A stretch of 64,000 bases of DNA from Vandiemenella viatica (GCA_031002005.1 CM061914.1:191846685-191910684), one strand, 5' to 3'. Counted from the stretch's first letter, positions 11,060 to 23,149 are shown. Notes: generated from the letters alone by a model not told the origin. Translations and numbers: made by a program.

Positions 11060-12484
11060 CTTCCTTTAGGCCAAGAGAAATGGCTTCCTCTCCAGAACTG
11101 GGAGCTGTTGCATAAAAATGACTCGTTCGCAGCTGAAACTGGGCGATGACCGTCTGTTCATAATGCTGGACTCACGGCACTCATTTACAATAGCATTTCT
11201 TACACAAATCTGGAGGCAGCAATCAGCACTAAAATATCTCTTAGCATTCCTGCAACAGTCCTTGCAAAATTTACAATTTAATATATTTCAAACAGCAACA
11301 GGTTATGCATATGGTTACAAAAATAGAACTGAAATTGGCCGTGAAGAATACTCATATCGGAAAAGGGTTTTCCATGTCTTGTTCCTGTTGTCTTTATAAT
11401 TCTTTTAGTTTATACCCTGCGACTTTTAGATCGTCTAATTGCATGGAAATTATATGTAGTTAATAGGTTTGAGACAATAATTTTTTTATCATTTACAATC
11501 CAACAAACTAGATCAGTACTTAAACTAGGAACAACGTCCATACTAGATACATTTCTTTGGATCCGTTGCAATCATTTTATTACTTTTCGCAGTCCCCTTC
11601 AGATAAAATCTGCAGGCGTTGTAGTCTCACATATAATTTTAAACCCTCGTCATTAGCGACCAAAATTAACCATTCGTTGTGCCCTATATGGGCGCAGAGG
11701 CTTTAGTTTTATTGAGCCACTTTTCTTCACATTGTCATCTGGAATTTCTATTACAGGTTGAAGTAACTATGGCTACATATTCTTCATGGACATAGCTTGG
11801 AAGCATAACAAAAGTTTACCTTCAGATAAGACTGTCTGGACCAAGTAATTTACATTCTAACTGATGTCAGTTTAATTTTGGATAGTGTCATTAATAGTTG
11901 TCCGTAATTAAAAGTTCTGTCTCAGGCAAACAAAACTACCTGTGGTTAATTTAGCTTCTTCTGGTAAGAGGGTGACGTTATGTAAGTTAAGAATGTTATT
12001 ATTGATTGAAAACACATGTTTTACATAACAGAGGACGTTACCCACTAGAAATACATCTAAATCTATAATCTTAAGCATTAAATAAGTCTCAGTTAGAGGG
12101 AAAGGAAACTTTAAGTCTTTTAAATCGTCTCAAAATACGTTTAAGTAGTTCATGATTGAACTAGATTAATTATATGAAGTTTCAAAATACCTTTTTAATC
12201 AATTACTTGGTGTCATAATAACTCATACACTCTTCAAAAATGGCTGTTAATAATTGTACAAGTCTTTCGTTAATGATTAATAGGGGTGACATCCATATCA
12301 TATTTTCAACATAATCAAGGACTATCTTCATTATGTTGGCTAAGACCTTTTTGTTACATGCTACCCCAATTAAGGTTCTACAAAATGCTGCAACTTGTTC
12401 TTTATTTAATTTTAATAATTTGATCAATTCTGTTTTTCGATCTTGCCTCAAAATAAAACAACCCGCGCTTCTTACGCTACACAT
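11060..12484 (-). pseudogene. Fossil of an F-type envelope fusion protein gene
   Basis: The minus strand reads, 5' to 3', a 93-codon open segment (12484-12203) with heptad-like leucine spacing, then after stops a segment near 12110-11890 with the FPFPL and DVDVFL-like block (here IDLDVFL) that I associate with insect retroelement or baculovirus-type F-like envelope proteins. Reading continues with several stops and frameshifts to about 11800. No Gag, protease, RT or LTR is attached. It is either an orphan env fossil of an errantivirus-like or BEL-like element or a dead domesticated copy. The identification rests on a short remembered pattern, hence moderate confidence. It is non-functional. 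Confidence 0.45.
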
Positions 12485-12571
12485 GTCTTGTTAATCAAGA
12501 TATTAAGTTTTTGGCTGCCTCTATTCTGTTTATCAGTCTATCAATACTCTCCGCTACGTGAATACACCCGG

Positions 12572-12622
12572 CACTTCATCAGAAGATGGCGGCAATGAAT
12601 CTAGTCGCCGAAATATCGTGTG
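12572..12622 (+). other. Degenerate hammerhead-like motif
   Basis: The core reads CAGAAGA instead of CTGANGA, so one invariant base is changed. It is followed by the stem GGCG/CGCC and GAAATATC. Downstream GTG can pair with CAT before the core (one wobble). Likely a decayed relative of the other motifs. Confidence 0.3.
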
Positions 12623-13047
12623 ACAACGCACTCTTGACTCGGCTAGTCACCCGAGAGCAGTTTATACACTTTCATGATTGCTAACGTTTAAATGAAATAA
12701 CGTATTCCTACAAAGATCAATGGATTATTGTACATATGTTTCAGCTTGCGTGAATTTATTCATAATATATCTAGCTTAACACGGCTCACTATTTTCCATG
12801 TTACAGTATATAATTTAATCTTACGCATATTACTAGCGAATAACCCAGATAATGACTGCATCTTCTGTATTTGAAAGTCCTTCCTTGCGAAACACGTGAG
12901 CAATACATACACCAAGCACCAAATGGTACTGTAGCCCTATCAGCAAAGTTTTTTTTTATTTGTTTTTATTTATTTATTTATTTTTAGAATGGCCTCTACG
13001 GTTTTATTAAATTTCTTCATTTTTTTATTTTTTTATTATTGCTTTTT

Positions 13048-13257
13048 GCCTCGTCGACGTCGAGATCATTGGAGGCGGGAAAGGACAGGGGCAATGAACG
13101 GGAAGGAATTCGGCCATAGCCTTTTGTGGGAAGCATCCCGGCATTCGCCTGGAGTGATTTGGGGAAACTATGGAAAAGCCAAATCTGGATGCCCGGACGG
13201 GGATTCGAACCGGTGTCCTTCCGAATGCGACGCCAGAACGTTAATCACACTCAGTCG
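13048..13257 (-). mobile_element. SINE family S, copy 3
   Basis: Reverse-oriented S-family SINE with the 'cctcgtcgacgtcgag' tail variant at its 3' end (13048 side), the body and a B-box on the minus strand (GGTTCGAATCC, near 13203). T-rich DNA on the 3' side (12948-13045) suggests an expanded A-rich tail. Frames at 12989-13318 are read-through of this repeat and not genes. Confidence 0.85.
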
Positions 13258-13699
13258 TTTCCTAATAATTACATTAGTGCATATAGTGATTCGAAGTCGT
13301 TGTCATTATGATTGTTAGTTTATATAATAACCTCAGTACTAACATGCCTAATTCGTATTTGTGGGTGCATGGAAATAACCAGTTAAGGAGCCCCAATTAG
13401 CCGGATGTTTGTCACTAGGAACTTCCAACGTCATCATCACGTGGTCTACATTCTACAGTTTTTCTTCGTCAACTAATTCTATAATTAAATATGAGTTCTT
13501 TGTAGAAATGATCTCATGTAAAAGGGGAAGCTTCGTCACTTACGAAATTGAACGGGAAATCGTTGGTATTTTCATCACTTCGTAGCTTTCAGGCAAAAGC
13601 TTTTATTTATGTATTTTTTTTTTAAAATCTGCTAATGGTTCGTGTGTGAAAATCGGTCAGTAACGTGTTAGTAATTTCAGTCTGTGTTCAGTTACGTTT

Positions 13700-14023
13700 C
13701 CTTTGAGTAGCGTCGTGTGAGAAGGTGTTCTATGAGAGCGAAAAACGCATTAACTGTTGAAGGCCCTGAAAACAGCTGTATAGATACGATTATTCTCCCC
13801 CAGATTTCTACCAGTGGTGGATCTCATACTACGGTGAAAATGGTCGGAGAAGAAGAGAATCTGAACGAAAACGTTAGTTCTGATGAGGGTGGTGTAGAAA
13901 TTATTTCTCAAATACATCAGCCTGAGAATTTGGTGACGAAGGTAATAACAGACCCATACAAAAGGAAACGGGCTAATTCTCCAGTAGTTAAGGACACAAT
14001 TAAATACATTCTTTTAGCAACCG

Positions 14024-14062
<39 letters not shown>

Positions 14063-15475
14063 ATGTGTGTGTGTGTGTGTGTGTGTATTAATTTACTTTT
14101 GCTTGAAACTGTTTTTGTACTCTTACAGAAACACATAAAAAAAATTTGGCTACGATGAAGGCTACAGCAAGTACAGATGCACCATCCTGGACATTATCAA
14201 ATGTTATCAGTAGCATTGATACAAAATTATCTGCCAGAATAGCGCAGAACCAGAATATGGAGAAGACATCGTATATTTCAGTAGGACCACCGGGAAACTA
14301 CCGTGCGCTTCTTATACGAAAACGCCTGAGTGTCAGTTTCGATTGGCACTGAAGTGTTACGACAAGAAACATCTTGTCGGTGTGCCAGAGAGAGATAAAT
14401 GGAAAAACCATTGTGCTTCTTTAGAACTGCAATTAGGGGAATCTAGCCCTGTATTTACAGCGATTAACACGCTGTTGGAAGCTGCAATAAAATTAGCGGA
14501 AGACGAGACATGGACGTATTACACACCAAAATCAGAATAGGTGGGAATTATTCTGGGGAACAAGAAAAGGGGTGTCGGTAATTACTAGTTGTATTTTTAG
14601 GGGGTTAGGTGGAGGAACTTGATTATTATACGTGGTTGAGGTATAAATTCCACATATTTGGAGTGAAATCTAAATTCTATTATTAGTGCATCTCATTTGT
14701 GAAATTTTAACCTCAGAGGTTCTATGACCAATTTTTCCGTACACAGCTTGACTAATGTACAAATGAAAACAGTTTCTACAGAGTTGAAAACACATTAAGT
14801 GGCAGAGGTCAGTCACTATATGTATATCAAACAAGGGCCCCCATCACCGAAATCATCAATACGGAAAACTATCTCTCATCGAGTAGTTAATACTGTTAAA
14901 CACGAAGAGCGTGAAAGGGAAAGTACTTTGATTGAACTACGGAAATGGCTACGAGGACATGGTGCATTAACATGGCTCGATGTGGAAACTATGGGAGGAC
15001 ATTGGAGGGGTGATACCAATATCCTGGACCCAGTGCCTTGTGCAGCATGCAAGTTGTCAAGCCACACAGGACAGTGCAAACTGTATAGACCTGTGGAGCG
15101 TAATAAATGTTGGTCTTTCGGACACAACTCCCGTGATTGTTATGCCTGCTCTTGGCTGGAGCAGGCGAAGCCACGAGGGAAACAAAAAGACCATAATAGT
15201 ATCTGAGAGCGACGGAAGCTCAGCAAAAATAGAAACAGATCCATTCATCAAAAGGTAAGGTTTTAATTAAATATAGGAATATATAAATAAACGAATTTCT
15301 CTATTGTGTGGTTTTTTGATAACGGGTTTTTGTCGTTTTCCTTACAGAAACACCAAAAATATACAACTTGGATTCATGTCCATACCGGACTGCGATCAAA
15401 CATGTACACATTCCACTTAGAAACCAACCAGACCTGGAGGCAGGCTCAGTCACCAAACGCATGCGGATGGAGGAC
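13700..15475 (+). pseudogene. Gene-like broken locus with zinc-knuckle-like motifs
   Basis: Consecutive plus-strand open segments: 13732-14091 (from an ATG; acidic, KRKR), 14146-14352, a frame-shifted continuation to 14540, 14799-15206, a shifted segment to 15254, and 15347-15477. Splice-like signals are a donor AAAG|GTAAGG at 15254/15255 and polypyrimidine-AG acceptors ending at 14128 and 15346, both followed by AAACAC. The segment at 14799-15206 contains CAACKLSSHTGQC and KCWSFGHNSRDC, close to CCHC zinc knuckles; the first Cys of the second is Arg (CGT where TGT is expected). Frames shift between segments, so as read it is broken. It could be a gag-like gene, a captured or domesticated gene, or a real gene with more introns than I can place. 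Confidence 0.35.
14020..14084. repeat. (TA)n(TG)n microsatellite
   Basis: A TA run followed by a long TG run, lying inside the possible intron upstream of the acceptor at 14128. Confidence 0.95.
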
Positions 15476-15479
15476 TAAG

Positions 15480-17170
15480 TAAATTGTTTACACGATATCC
15501 CAATTAAGCACCACATACAGAACAGATTTCAGTCCAAGCTTCACCATATAAAGACAGTTGAAGCTTCCAAGCTACCTGATTGAGTGTATGAATAATTCAC
15601 TGTAAATATTGTGTGAGTGAGGGGGTTTATTAACCAATAATTGTATATTACAATTTACAAATACATACCATATATTTCCATGTATTCGTGAATTGTATAA
15701 TGGGGTCAAATGTCTGTGTCGTGGTTATGTGTATGAATAATTCCATATAAAATATTGTATGTGTGTGGGTGAAACACACCATTTTGTAAATATTTGTGAT
15801 ATACAATTGAGTCATTAATATGAAAAATAAATAAAAATGTATAGAATAATAATTAAGGTTGCCTAGTTACTTGATAATAAAATATAAACAAACAAACAAA
15901 ATTTATATGCAGTTTTTCGTCTCTCCCGTAAAATTTAGAAATTTAGACATGTTACCTTTCTGCAATTAGCGATTCATATACACCTTGGCTACAAGTTTAC
16001 CTCAAGTATAGGTTTCAAGAATGAATCTAGCTTAGAAGATAGGAACGAATGCTTGTATCCAAGGTTCCACATTTAGCGTATTCACTGTGAAGGACAAAAA
16101 ACGCGCCCCTTTAAAAAAGAAAAATGAGGTTTGGAAAACTGGCTTGAAACCAAGTATTTAATGTTTTCCTAGTCTGCACCAATACTTTTTCTCAAGCAAC
16201 ACTTATCATTGGATACCGAAATAAAAGCTGAAATTATTGTTCATCTTTATCTCATCTGTGACGAACTGAATACGTACTTTCTATGTATCCCTTTTAATTA
16301 AAAACAGGATTCTAAACGCATTTATGGCCTCATCTGAAAGCATTAAATGACACGAATCATTGCTGGCAGTGTCGGCAGACCAGACTCTTCAAACCGATTT
16401 AAAAAAAGATTTTTGGATAGTAAGACAGGAGTGTTACCCGGAGCTCTCATGCAAATCGGTGAAATTCCTTTTGACTTTCGTGACAACTTACGTACTTGAG
16501 AGTGGGTTGTCACACATGGTTATGATAAAAACGAAATAAAATAATCGAGTTACTGCAGAATATGAATGGAGATTGAAATTGAAATCCTAAAATCGACTGA
16601 ACTTGGAACAAGAAACAAGCACATATGTCACATCAGTTAATAAATATTATTCTTTGTGATTCCATTACTTTTTTTAATAAAAATGCTTATTTTTAAAGTA
16701 AGAAGCTAGTTTTTTAAGGGGTTTCGCCACGGTGTATGAATTTTAATAGGGGTTCGCAGAGGTATAAGTTTGAGAAATCTTGTTTTATACGATTTCTCCC
16801 TGAAGTTACACTTTCAGGTTTACCCTGTCTTGCTTAAAACATTTTACAGGCGAAAAAGAAATGTTTTTTGTGGGTTTACTTGAATAGTTTTCCTAGAATT
16901 TCTTTAATCTTTATCCATGTACCAGTATGATCTCAAACCATTAACCAGGATCTGACTTTTGCTTTGACAAATCGTAATAGTAAATCATGATCGGTTTCCT
17001 ATGTTGACTCAAATGCAATATCCACAGTTCCGATAAATTCACGGAATTTCTTTTTATGTCCTTGATAAGATTGTAAAATTAGTTTAAGAGCTTTTGCTAC
17101 ACATCAGTATGAAATTTAATCTGATCTGTTTACATTTGTTGTGACTTAGTTTCCTTTTTATCTTAACTGA
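15480..17170. other. Unassigned stretch
   Basis: AT-rich DNA with no reading frame of note and no repeat I recognise. 15580-15840 contains two similar segments, each with 'gtatgaataattc' and 'tattgtgtgagtg' or 'tattgtatgtgtg', about 145 bp apart, suggesting an old tandem duplication in the 3' flank of the gene-like locus. Confidence 0.4.
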
Positions 17171-18235
17171 GACTTACTTGTTACTTTTTGTGACTGTCGA
17201 TGTGAAGTTGTTCCTGGTGTCGATGTCTTCCTTCAGCTGCTTACGTCTTGCTCCGACGCTGCGCCAGGACTCGCGTCCTGCTGACAGCTTCCGACTTCGT
17301 CTTCTCGAGCCACTGTGCTCCCGTCCCTTCTGGTCGTCGAACAGTCGTCGTCCTGTGAAGAGTGACCAACAGCAACCGACATCAGGACAGAGAGAGAACA
17401 GCTTGATGCGTTGAACTGGCTCATACTTGATGTTTGCGTTTGCCACTCGCAGCGAAAATTAGCCAAAGGATTCATCTATGTGTGCTGTTACTAGCACAAA
17501 TTGCCTAAGATATATTCTGATACCAATTGGCGTAAGACGAGACTCGAATACCCAAAAATAAATCTTTTTATGTCTTTCCCAAGATGTTGAAGCAAGCTGT
17601 TTTGTTCCTTTTGGACTGAAGGACGTGGGTTCGTACTACTTTTGGTATAGCGCTCAGAGCTTAGATTATATTTCACAAGCAAGCGAACGGCTACTTGCAG
17701 GGAATAAAGGATTGAAGTCGGGACAGTGCAAGTCTCCAAACCAAAGAAAGCTTAGTCTGATCTCAAACTGTGTTGGGTTTAGTAGCAGACTGGTAGATGT
17801 TACCAGTTTTGGAGGAGAAAAAGCTGGTATAGCAATGTTCTGTGAGATTACTAAGTTACAAGATGGAACAGCCATGTTCATAGCTCTAGTATGAGATCTG
17901 CTACTCAAGTACAGTAGACTGAAGGGCTGTAACCTGTGAACATGACGGTAGCTGTGTAGACTGCTACCACTGGTGCCGGAGCTGGTTGTTCCTCTGGCCT
18001 CTGTAGAAGCTGTTGGTGACCTGTCTCTCTCTTGGTTCCAGAAGCCTGGTTATATAGCGGTCGCGGGGTAGCTTCGCCGCTCTCTCCTTATCCTTGAATG
18101 TCCCGGAAGGTTGAGTTTTGTCTTCCGTGTTGCAGGATGCTATTCGAGGTCGCCGTAGCTTGTGTTGACTCCTACATTCGGCGCTTTCCCGTTTCACCCT
18201 GGTGTAACTGCTTTCTCGATAGCTTCAGGGTCAAC
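17170..18235 (-). other. LTR-like or promoter-like region, minus strand
   Basis: On the minus strand a TATA box GCTATATAACC (near 18049-18060) is preceded by a GC-richer segment and followed by about 870 bp with no convincing coding sequence. This layout resembles the U3-R-U5 of arthropod LTR elements, but I could not define matching ends or a target duplication. It could equally be a host promoter. Frames at 17174-17908 on both strands show no domains. Confidence 0.25.
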
Positions 18236-18239
18236 TATA

Positions 18240-18822
18240 CGCAGCAGCTAAGTCCTTAAACTGACTAAAATCCAAATTTTAAAGAACTCCGGTCTAAAAT
18301 ATCGAGATAGAAGAATACCTTATAAACTACATAAGAATCAAGTAACTATAATAAAAATAGAGACCAAAGGCGTTGCTCTCGACTGAAACTAATTGAAAAA
18401 CACACGACTGAATTATTTCTGAAAGGCAGCAAACAAATATTGCTACCAGCAACATTCATATCTAGGAATGACCGCGAAAATAAGATAAGAGAATTCAGGG
18501 CCAGAACCGATTCATTTCTATACTCATTTTTTCCACGAGCGATTGGGGGATGGAATAGGAAGGATTTACCGGGCGAGTAAGCTTAAAATCCGACAGGAGT
18601 AGCTTTCGATAAAACACTCCGGCCATCCTGATCTCGGTTTTCCATGGGTTTTCCGGATCACTCCAGGCGAATGCTGGGATGGTTCCTCACAATAGCCCAT
18701 GGGCGCCTCCTGCCATATCCCTTCCAAACTGTTACCCTCTCCGATAGGTGCAATGCACCCTCCACCACGCACTTTTACTGAATCACGGAATAACAATAAT
18801 AACAATAATAATAATAATAAAA
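18240..18822 (+). mobile_element. LINE-B 3' end with SINE-like tail and (AAT)n
   Basis: The plus strand encodes a decayed C-terminus of a CR1/L2-like reverse transcriptase protein (FFPRAIGGWNRKDLPGE region at 18526-18577). A 3' tail follows from 18610: 'cggccatcctgatctcggtt', 'ttccggatcactccaggcga', 'tgcaccctccaccacgcact'. It ends in an (AAT)n run. The same LINE-plus-tail arrangement occurs at 60420-61206. The middle of the tail resembles the body of SINE family S. Confidence 0.7.
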
Positions 18823-18824
18823 AG

Positions 18825-19213
18825 AGTGTGAGACAAGGTTATAGTCTATCCCTGTTGATATTCAACTTGTATGTAGAGGAAGCAATAAAGGAAGTAAAAG
18901 AAAAATTTAAATGGCGCATAAACGTTCATGGAGAAGAAGTCAGTATGCTACGATTTGCTGATGACATTGTCTTATTAGCAGAACAGGCTGAAGATACTGA
19001 GAAGTTACTGAATGGCACGAATAAAATACTGAAGGAAGATTTTGGACTAACTATAAATCAAAGAAATACAAAAGTAATTAAATGTAGCAGAAATTATATC
19101 AATACTAGTAGATTAAATATAAAAATAGGATCGGATGCAATAGAAGAAGTAAGTGAATTGTGCTGTTTCGGAAGTAAAATTACAACATATGGCCGAAGCA
19201 GAAATGGTTCTTA
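18825..19213 (+). mobile_element. LINE-A fragment with RT active-site motif
   Basis: The plus strand encodes about 125 residues of reverse transcriptase: VRQGYSLSLLIFNLYVEEAI, then LRFADDIVLLAEQ with the FADD catalytic motif, then the conserved region to GSKITT. It ends abruptly at 19213 in TTCTTAA. Both ends are truncated. It directly follows the (AAT)n tail of LINE-B, so one may have inserted at the other's tail. Confidence 0.85.
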
Positions 19214-19264
19214 AAATCGATATTAAAACTTCGTCGCATTTACGTATAATATTTAATTTCGTTC

Positions 19265-19600
19265 TTAAATTTCTATGATTTATGATGATTTGATTAGTTA
19301 ATTTGTTATTTTTCTATGTTATATTTGGTTATCCGTACGGTAGGATAGCATTATGTACAAAATTTCTTCTCAGTATTGAAATGCCTAGTTTTATGGTAGC
19401 TTTATGAATATTTGATAGGTTAATTTGTATTTTTTTTATGTTCCATTATGTTCTGTATGGGTTTGAACAATATTTGTGTAGAATATAACGATTTCGTATT
19501 CAATGACTAATTTTCACCTAGCTTTATGAATATTTGATTAGTTAATTTATTATTTTTAGAAATCGTATACCTTAAAACGAAGATCAAAGCCTTCTGACAA
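19265..19600. repeat. 122-bp tandem repeat, about 2.7 units
   Basis: The anchor 'tttatgaatatttgattagt' or its variants recur at 19279, 19401 and 19523, exactly 122 bp apart. Units are diverged but alignable along most of their length. AT-rich and non-coding; minisatellite- or satellite-like. Confidence 0.75.
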
Positions 19601-19777
19601 CTGGAAGAACACCAGAAATCAGAACGACACTCAAACAAACGAAACCTCTTTCATCACATTTACATTTTTTCCTACTCCGAGATAATAATTGCTACCCGAA
19701 AAAAAACCGGACTCATAATTCCACACACACGATTTCATCATTTCGACAGGTCTACTCTTAATGTCTCAAACACATCT

Positions 19778-20030
19778 AAATTAATACTATAAATATGAAA
19801 GTAACTCCCTGTCTGTTCGTTCCGTTTCCATGACTAACGTTGATTAAATTTGACAAGGAGATACTATGTACCATTAGGCAGGACATATGATATATTTTTG
19901 AAGATAAATAACATATTTTGTCAAGTAATTTTGAAAATTAACCGAACTGTGACAGACAGATGGATATCGTGTGTGAGTCTCTGTAATGTTATATCGGTCA
20001 CTCAGGCTTTGTTTCACTCGCAGTTAATTT
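19778..20030 (-). repeat. Interspersed repeat T, copy 3
   Basis: Reverse complement of copies 1 and 2. On the minus strand it has 'ctgcgagtgaaacaaagcct', 'gagtgaccgatataac' and 'ccatctgtctgtcacagttc', ending near the tail 'catatttatagtatt'. Confidence 0.6.
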
Positions 20031-20159
20031 GTGTATGATCGGTTGAAAAATTTTATGAACTCACACAACGTATTGCATAGTACAGATGTGAATTTTATGC
20101 AATTCTAACAATCAAACTCTAACTCGTGTGTAACTCCTAGTGCTTTCGTAAGTGTTGAA

Positions 20160-20470
20160 GTGGCCACCAGTCTGGTAGCTGCAGGACGCGTATTCAGTCT
20201 GTGGAGTACCTCCTGCAGCACAATACGCGAGGCCGCATTAGCCGTTCTAATTACTCCGCCGAGACCAAGTGGTCTCCGCGTGACAGCCCGTCCCCGGATT
20301 ACCGTCCTTTGTCTCTTCTCCTCGCAGGGATTAGCTGACCACTCCGAGCGCCCAACTTGCAGAAGACAAACGGACCGTGCGGCGCAAGCCAGCGGGCGTG
20401 TTGACAGAGCTGGATGTCTACCTGCCAGAACCTCTCAATACCTCCAAGTCCCTTCAAACTGAGAAGTTTC
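20160..20470. other. CpG-rich non-coding block
   Basis: GC-rich segment in AT-rich DNA with an open frame of 100 codons on the plus strand that lacks any recognised domain. It may be a 5' exon or promoter island. No further support. Confidence 0.25.
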
Positions 20471-20837
20471 AAATTTTGCAGAGCTAACTCTTATTCCCAC
20501 CCGCGTTGCCTCAGTTGTTGAGTTGTATGGCGATAAGCTTTTGGTTGCATGAAATAACTTCGCTGAAGAATCACTTTCCACATATGTTTATTTTCCCGTG
20601 CGCTCTATAATAACATAACTCAACACCCCATCGTTTCGATCCAAAGGTACTAAGTACAGACGTACACAAACGTTCCAGCGATTAAGCTCACACACTTCCC
20701 TGAATCACTGACTGACAACTCTCTCTGCTCGGAATCTCTGCGCGCTTAAATAGACACTTTGGAAACACCGAGAATAATTCATAGAGTTCCGACCGACGTT
20801 TCTCGAATTTCAACAATACTTTAACAACTAAATCGAT

Positions 20838-21190
20838 ACAAATACAATCAGAATTAATACAAAATCATTCACAATCATTATGAAACACATGGAAATGAAA
20901 GTTAAAGATATTTTCAGGTATTTCCAAACAAAATTATCAACATAATCCCGTCCAGACAGTTGAGAATTGTCCTTTAAGCATTGTCGCTCGTATCAACACT
21001 TACAATTACAAACTTTTAATCAATGTTTCATGCGTAATACTGTCCTTGAACATATTAAATAGCACTTATACAGTTTCTTTCCATAAAACAATGGTAATTT
21101 TCACAAATTCACAATTAATTACACTAAAAGTGTACAAAACCATAATCAATCAACTCCCAGCTTGCTGTATACAATTCTTAAAGTACAATT
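20838..21190. repeat. Interspersed repeat R, copy 1
   Basis: Aligns over about 350 bp with 32868-33228: 'agaattaatacaaaatcatt', 'acaattacaaacttttaatc', 'ttcacaaattcacaattaat'. AT-rich and non-coding. The second copy lies next to a hammerhead-like motif (32731-32770), so R may be the body of a hammerhead-bearing retroelement. Confidence 0.65.
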
Positions 21191-21370
21191 TTATAAAAGA
21201 GCTTGGTCTGGGGGTTGCTATGATGGGTTCTGTATCGCAAGGAATCGATTAATAGTACCGAGAGATTCACAGAACTGTTTCGTAGATTGGACTGGGATTA
21301 TCTGGCATAGTTTTCTTGTAAAATTATAAAGTACCATGCGAACAGCTACTTTCATTTACGAATAGCCTGT

Positions 21371-21602
21371 GATGGCTTTACGCCTCGTCGACGTCGAGGT
21401 CATTAGAGGCGGAATGGGACTAGGGAGAAGGAACGGGTAGGAATTCGGCGATCGCCTTTTGAAGGAAGCATCCCGATATTCGCCTGGAGGGATTGGGGGA
21501 GACCAAAGAAAACCCTAATCTGGATGTCCGGACGGGGATTCGAACCCGCGTCTTCCCGAATGCGAGGCCAGAGCGTTAACTACTCACCCACCACGCTCGG
21601 TC
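21371..21602 (-). mobile_element. SINE family S, copy 4
   Basis: Reverse-oriented S SINE with the 'cctcgtcgacgtcgaggtca' tail variant, B-box GGTTCGAATCC (changed to GGGTTCGAATC context) and A-box region near 21585. TTACGAAT at about 21355 and again at 21603 is a plausible target-site duplication. Confidence 0.85.
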
Positions 21603-21703
21603 TTACGAATTGCGTGAAATACTTTTTCTACGAAGGTAGTTCGGTCGCTGTGATAGGATCGGAAAAATAAGCTGGCGTACTGATGCATATCAAAAAAATT
21701 ACA

Positions 21704-21893
21704 GCTCGTCGACGTCGAGGGCATTAGAGGCGGGATAGGACCATGGACAAGGAAGGGGAAGGAATTCAGCCGTGGCCTTTTGAAGGAAGCTTCACGGCAT
21801 TCACCTGGAGTGATTTGGGGAAACCATGGAAAATCCAAATCTGGATGCCCGGACGGAGATTTCAACCCGAATGCGAGGCCAGAACGCTCTGTA
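21704..21893 (-). mobile_element. SINE family S, copy 5
   Basis: Reverse-oriented S SINE about 100 bp from copy 4. It has the 'ctcgtcgacgtcgagggcat' tail and body, and a head with a short deletion at the B-box ('gagatttcaacccgaatgcg'). Confidence 0.85.
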
Positions 21894-22284
21894 GGAATTT
21901 TAATTAACAGAATAGACATTAGATTTGGATGAAAGCACCATCTGCCACCCATATTTTCTGAAATCAGACTTCAGTGGACAATACCTCGTATATGCTCAAC
22001 ACGCATTCTTCCTTCCTTCGCACAGTATCAGCGGCAACTCATTCGACATTATAACAGAACGCAGGACTGTATCCAATCTGTCGACAAAATGATTATAAGG
22101 GTGAAAGTAAGGTGATAACGTCCCCTGAAGAATGGTTGTACGCAGATAAAGGATATGAGGTTTAAACCGGTGATAGTGTTTTGTGTATAGTGACGTGTCT
22201 AGACGAGTTCCTGGTTCTCAGACAGGTCGAAGTAGGTGAATGCTTGCTCTGCCCCTGAGATTTCTTAATTGTCTTAACAAATGC

Positions 22285-22500
22285 CCAACGAGCGTAACGA
22301 TCCTCCCAATCGGGAGGACGTGGGCTAGAATCCCCGTCCGGGCATCCAGATTTGGGTTTTCCATGGTTTCCCCAAATCACGGCAGGCGAATGCCGGGATG
22401 CTTCCTTCAAAAGGCCATGGCCAAATTGCTTCTCTTTCCTTGCACCGCATCCTTTCTCGCCTCTAATGACCTCGACGTCGACGAGGCATAAAGCCATAAA
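22285..22500 (+). mobile_element. SINE family S, copy 6
   Basis: Plus-oriented S SINE: a decayed head 'gcccaacgagcgtaacga', a B-box changed to GGCTAGAATCC, then the standard body and the 'gacctcgacgtcgacgaggc' tail variant. Confidence 0.85.
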
Positions 22501-22802
22501 CAAAAACTATCCAATATGAGAAATAACGTTTTCCTTTTCCTTTTAAAAGGAGGGTCACTACTAGTGTTGCAAACTGAAAAAAAAATGTTTTTTTTTCAGC
22601 TTTGTGAAAAAAAAACATGAAAAAAAAACCTAGCACACGTGTTTTTTTTCTAAATTTTGTTTTTTTTTCAGAAAACAATATATTTGATAAATTATAGTTT
22701 TATTTAAGGAACTTCCATTTTGCAAGTGTGTTTCAAGTCTTACTGAATCATATAATGTCTCACATAATGATTCATAAGTGTATCTATATAGGTAACATAA
22801 TT

Positions 22803-23015
22803 TTATTCATCCTCTATGTCAGTACCACATTCACTAGTATCAGCACTACCAACACTAGTTCGATCGGTGTCGGAATTTTCTGTCTCTTCTTCTGTCTCCT
22901 CTAGATCCATAACTTCAGAAATAGTTAAATTTTCTTTTACTGGTTGTTCTTGTATTGTACGCAAAAGATTTTGAGATTGCAATTTTAAATTGTGAGCAAA
23001 GTACACACTGTGCAT
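22803..23015 (-). CDS. Short acidic open segment inside hAT-like copy A
   Basis: About 67 codons on the minus strand ending in a very acidic tail (LEETEEETENSDTDRTSVGS, then EDE). No ATG start is obvious; upstream in the same frame it stays open to a TAA shared with copy B, beyond which more coding-like sequence appears. Probably the C-terminal remnant of the transposase of the parent element. The copy in B differs by four amino-acid changes and two silent changes, so conservation reflects recent common origin and not proven selection. Confidence 0.4.
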   Translation of the reverse strand: MHSVYFAHNLKLQSQNLLRTIQEQPVKENLTISEVMDLEETEEETENSDTDRTSVGSADTSECGTDIEDE

Positions 23016-23149
23016 AAAGACTGCGCTGATAGTTCTGTATTACGGTCTTTTAAGTTTGAATTAAAATCTATTATCATACAAAACAGGAGTTTCACTTCTT
23101 TTCAATCGTTTGTTTACACCAACGGTTGCAAGGAAACGATTCATAATAA

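Noticed and set aside
22285..22503. Frames of 83-113 codons over 22162-22503 and similar frames over other SINEs
   Set aside because: The same wording (SGHPDLGFPWF on one strand, HSPGVIWENHGKP on the other) recurs at every SINE S copy; it is translated repeat.
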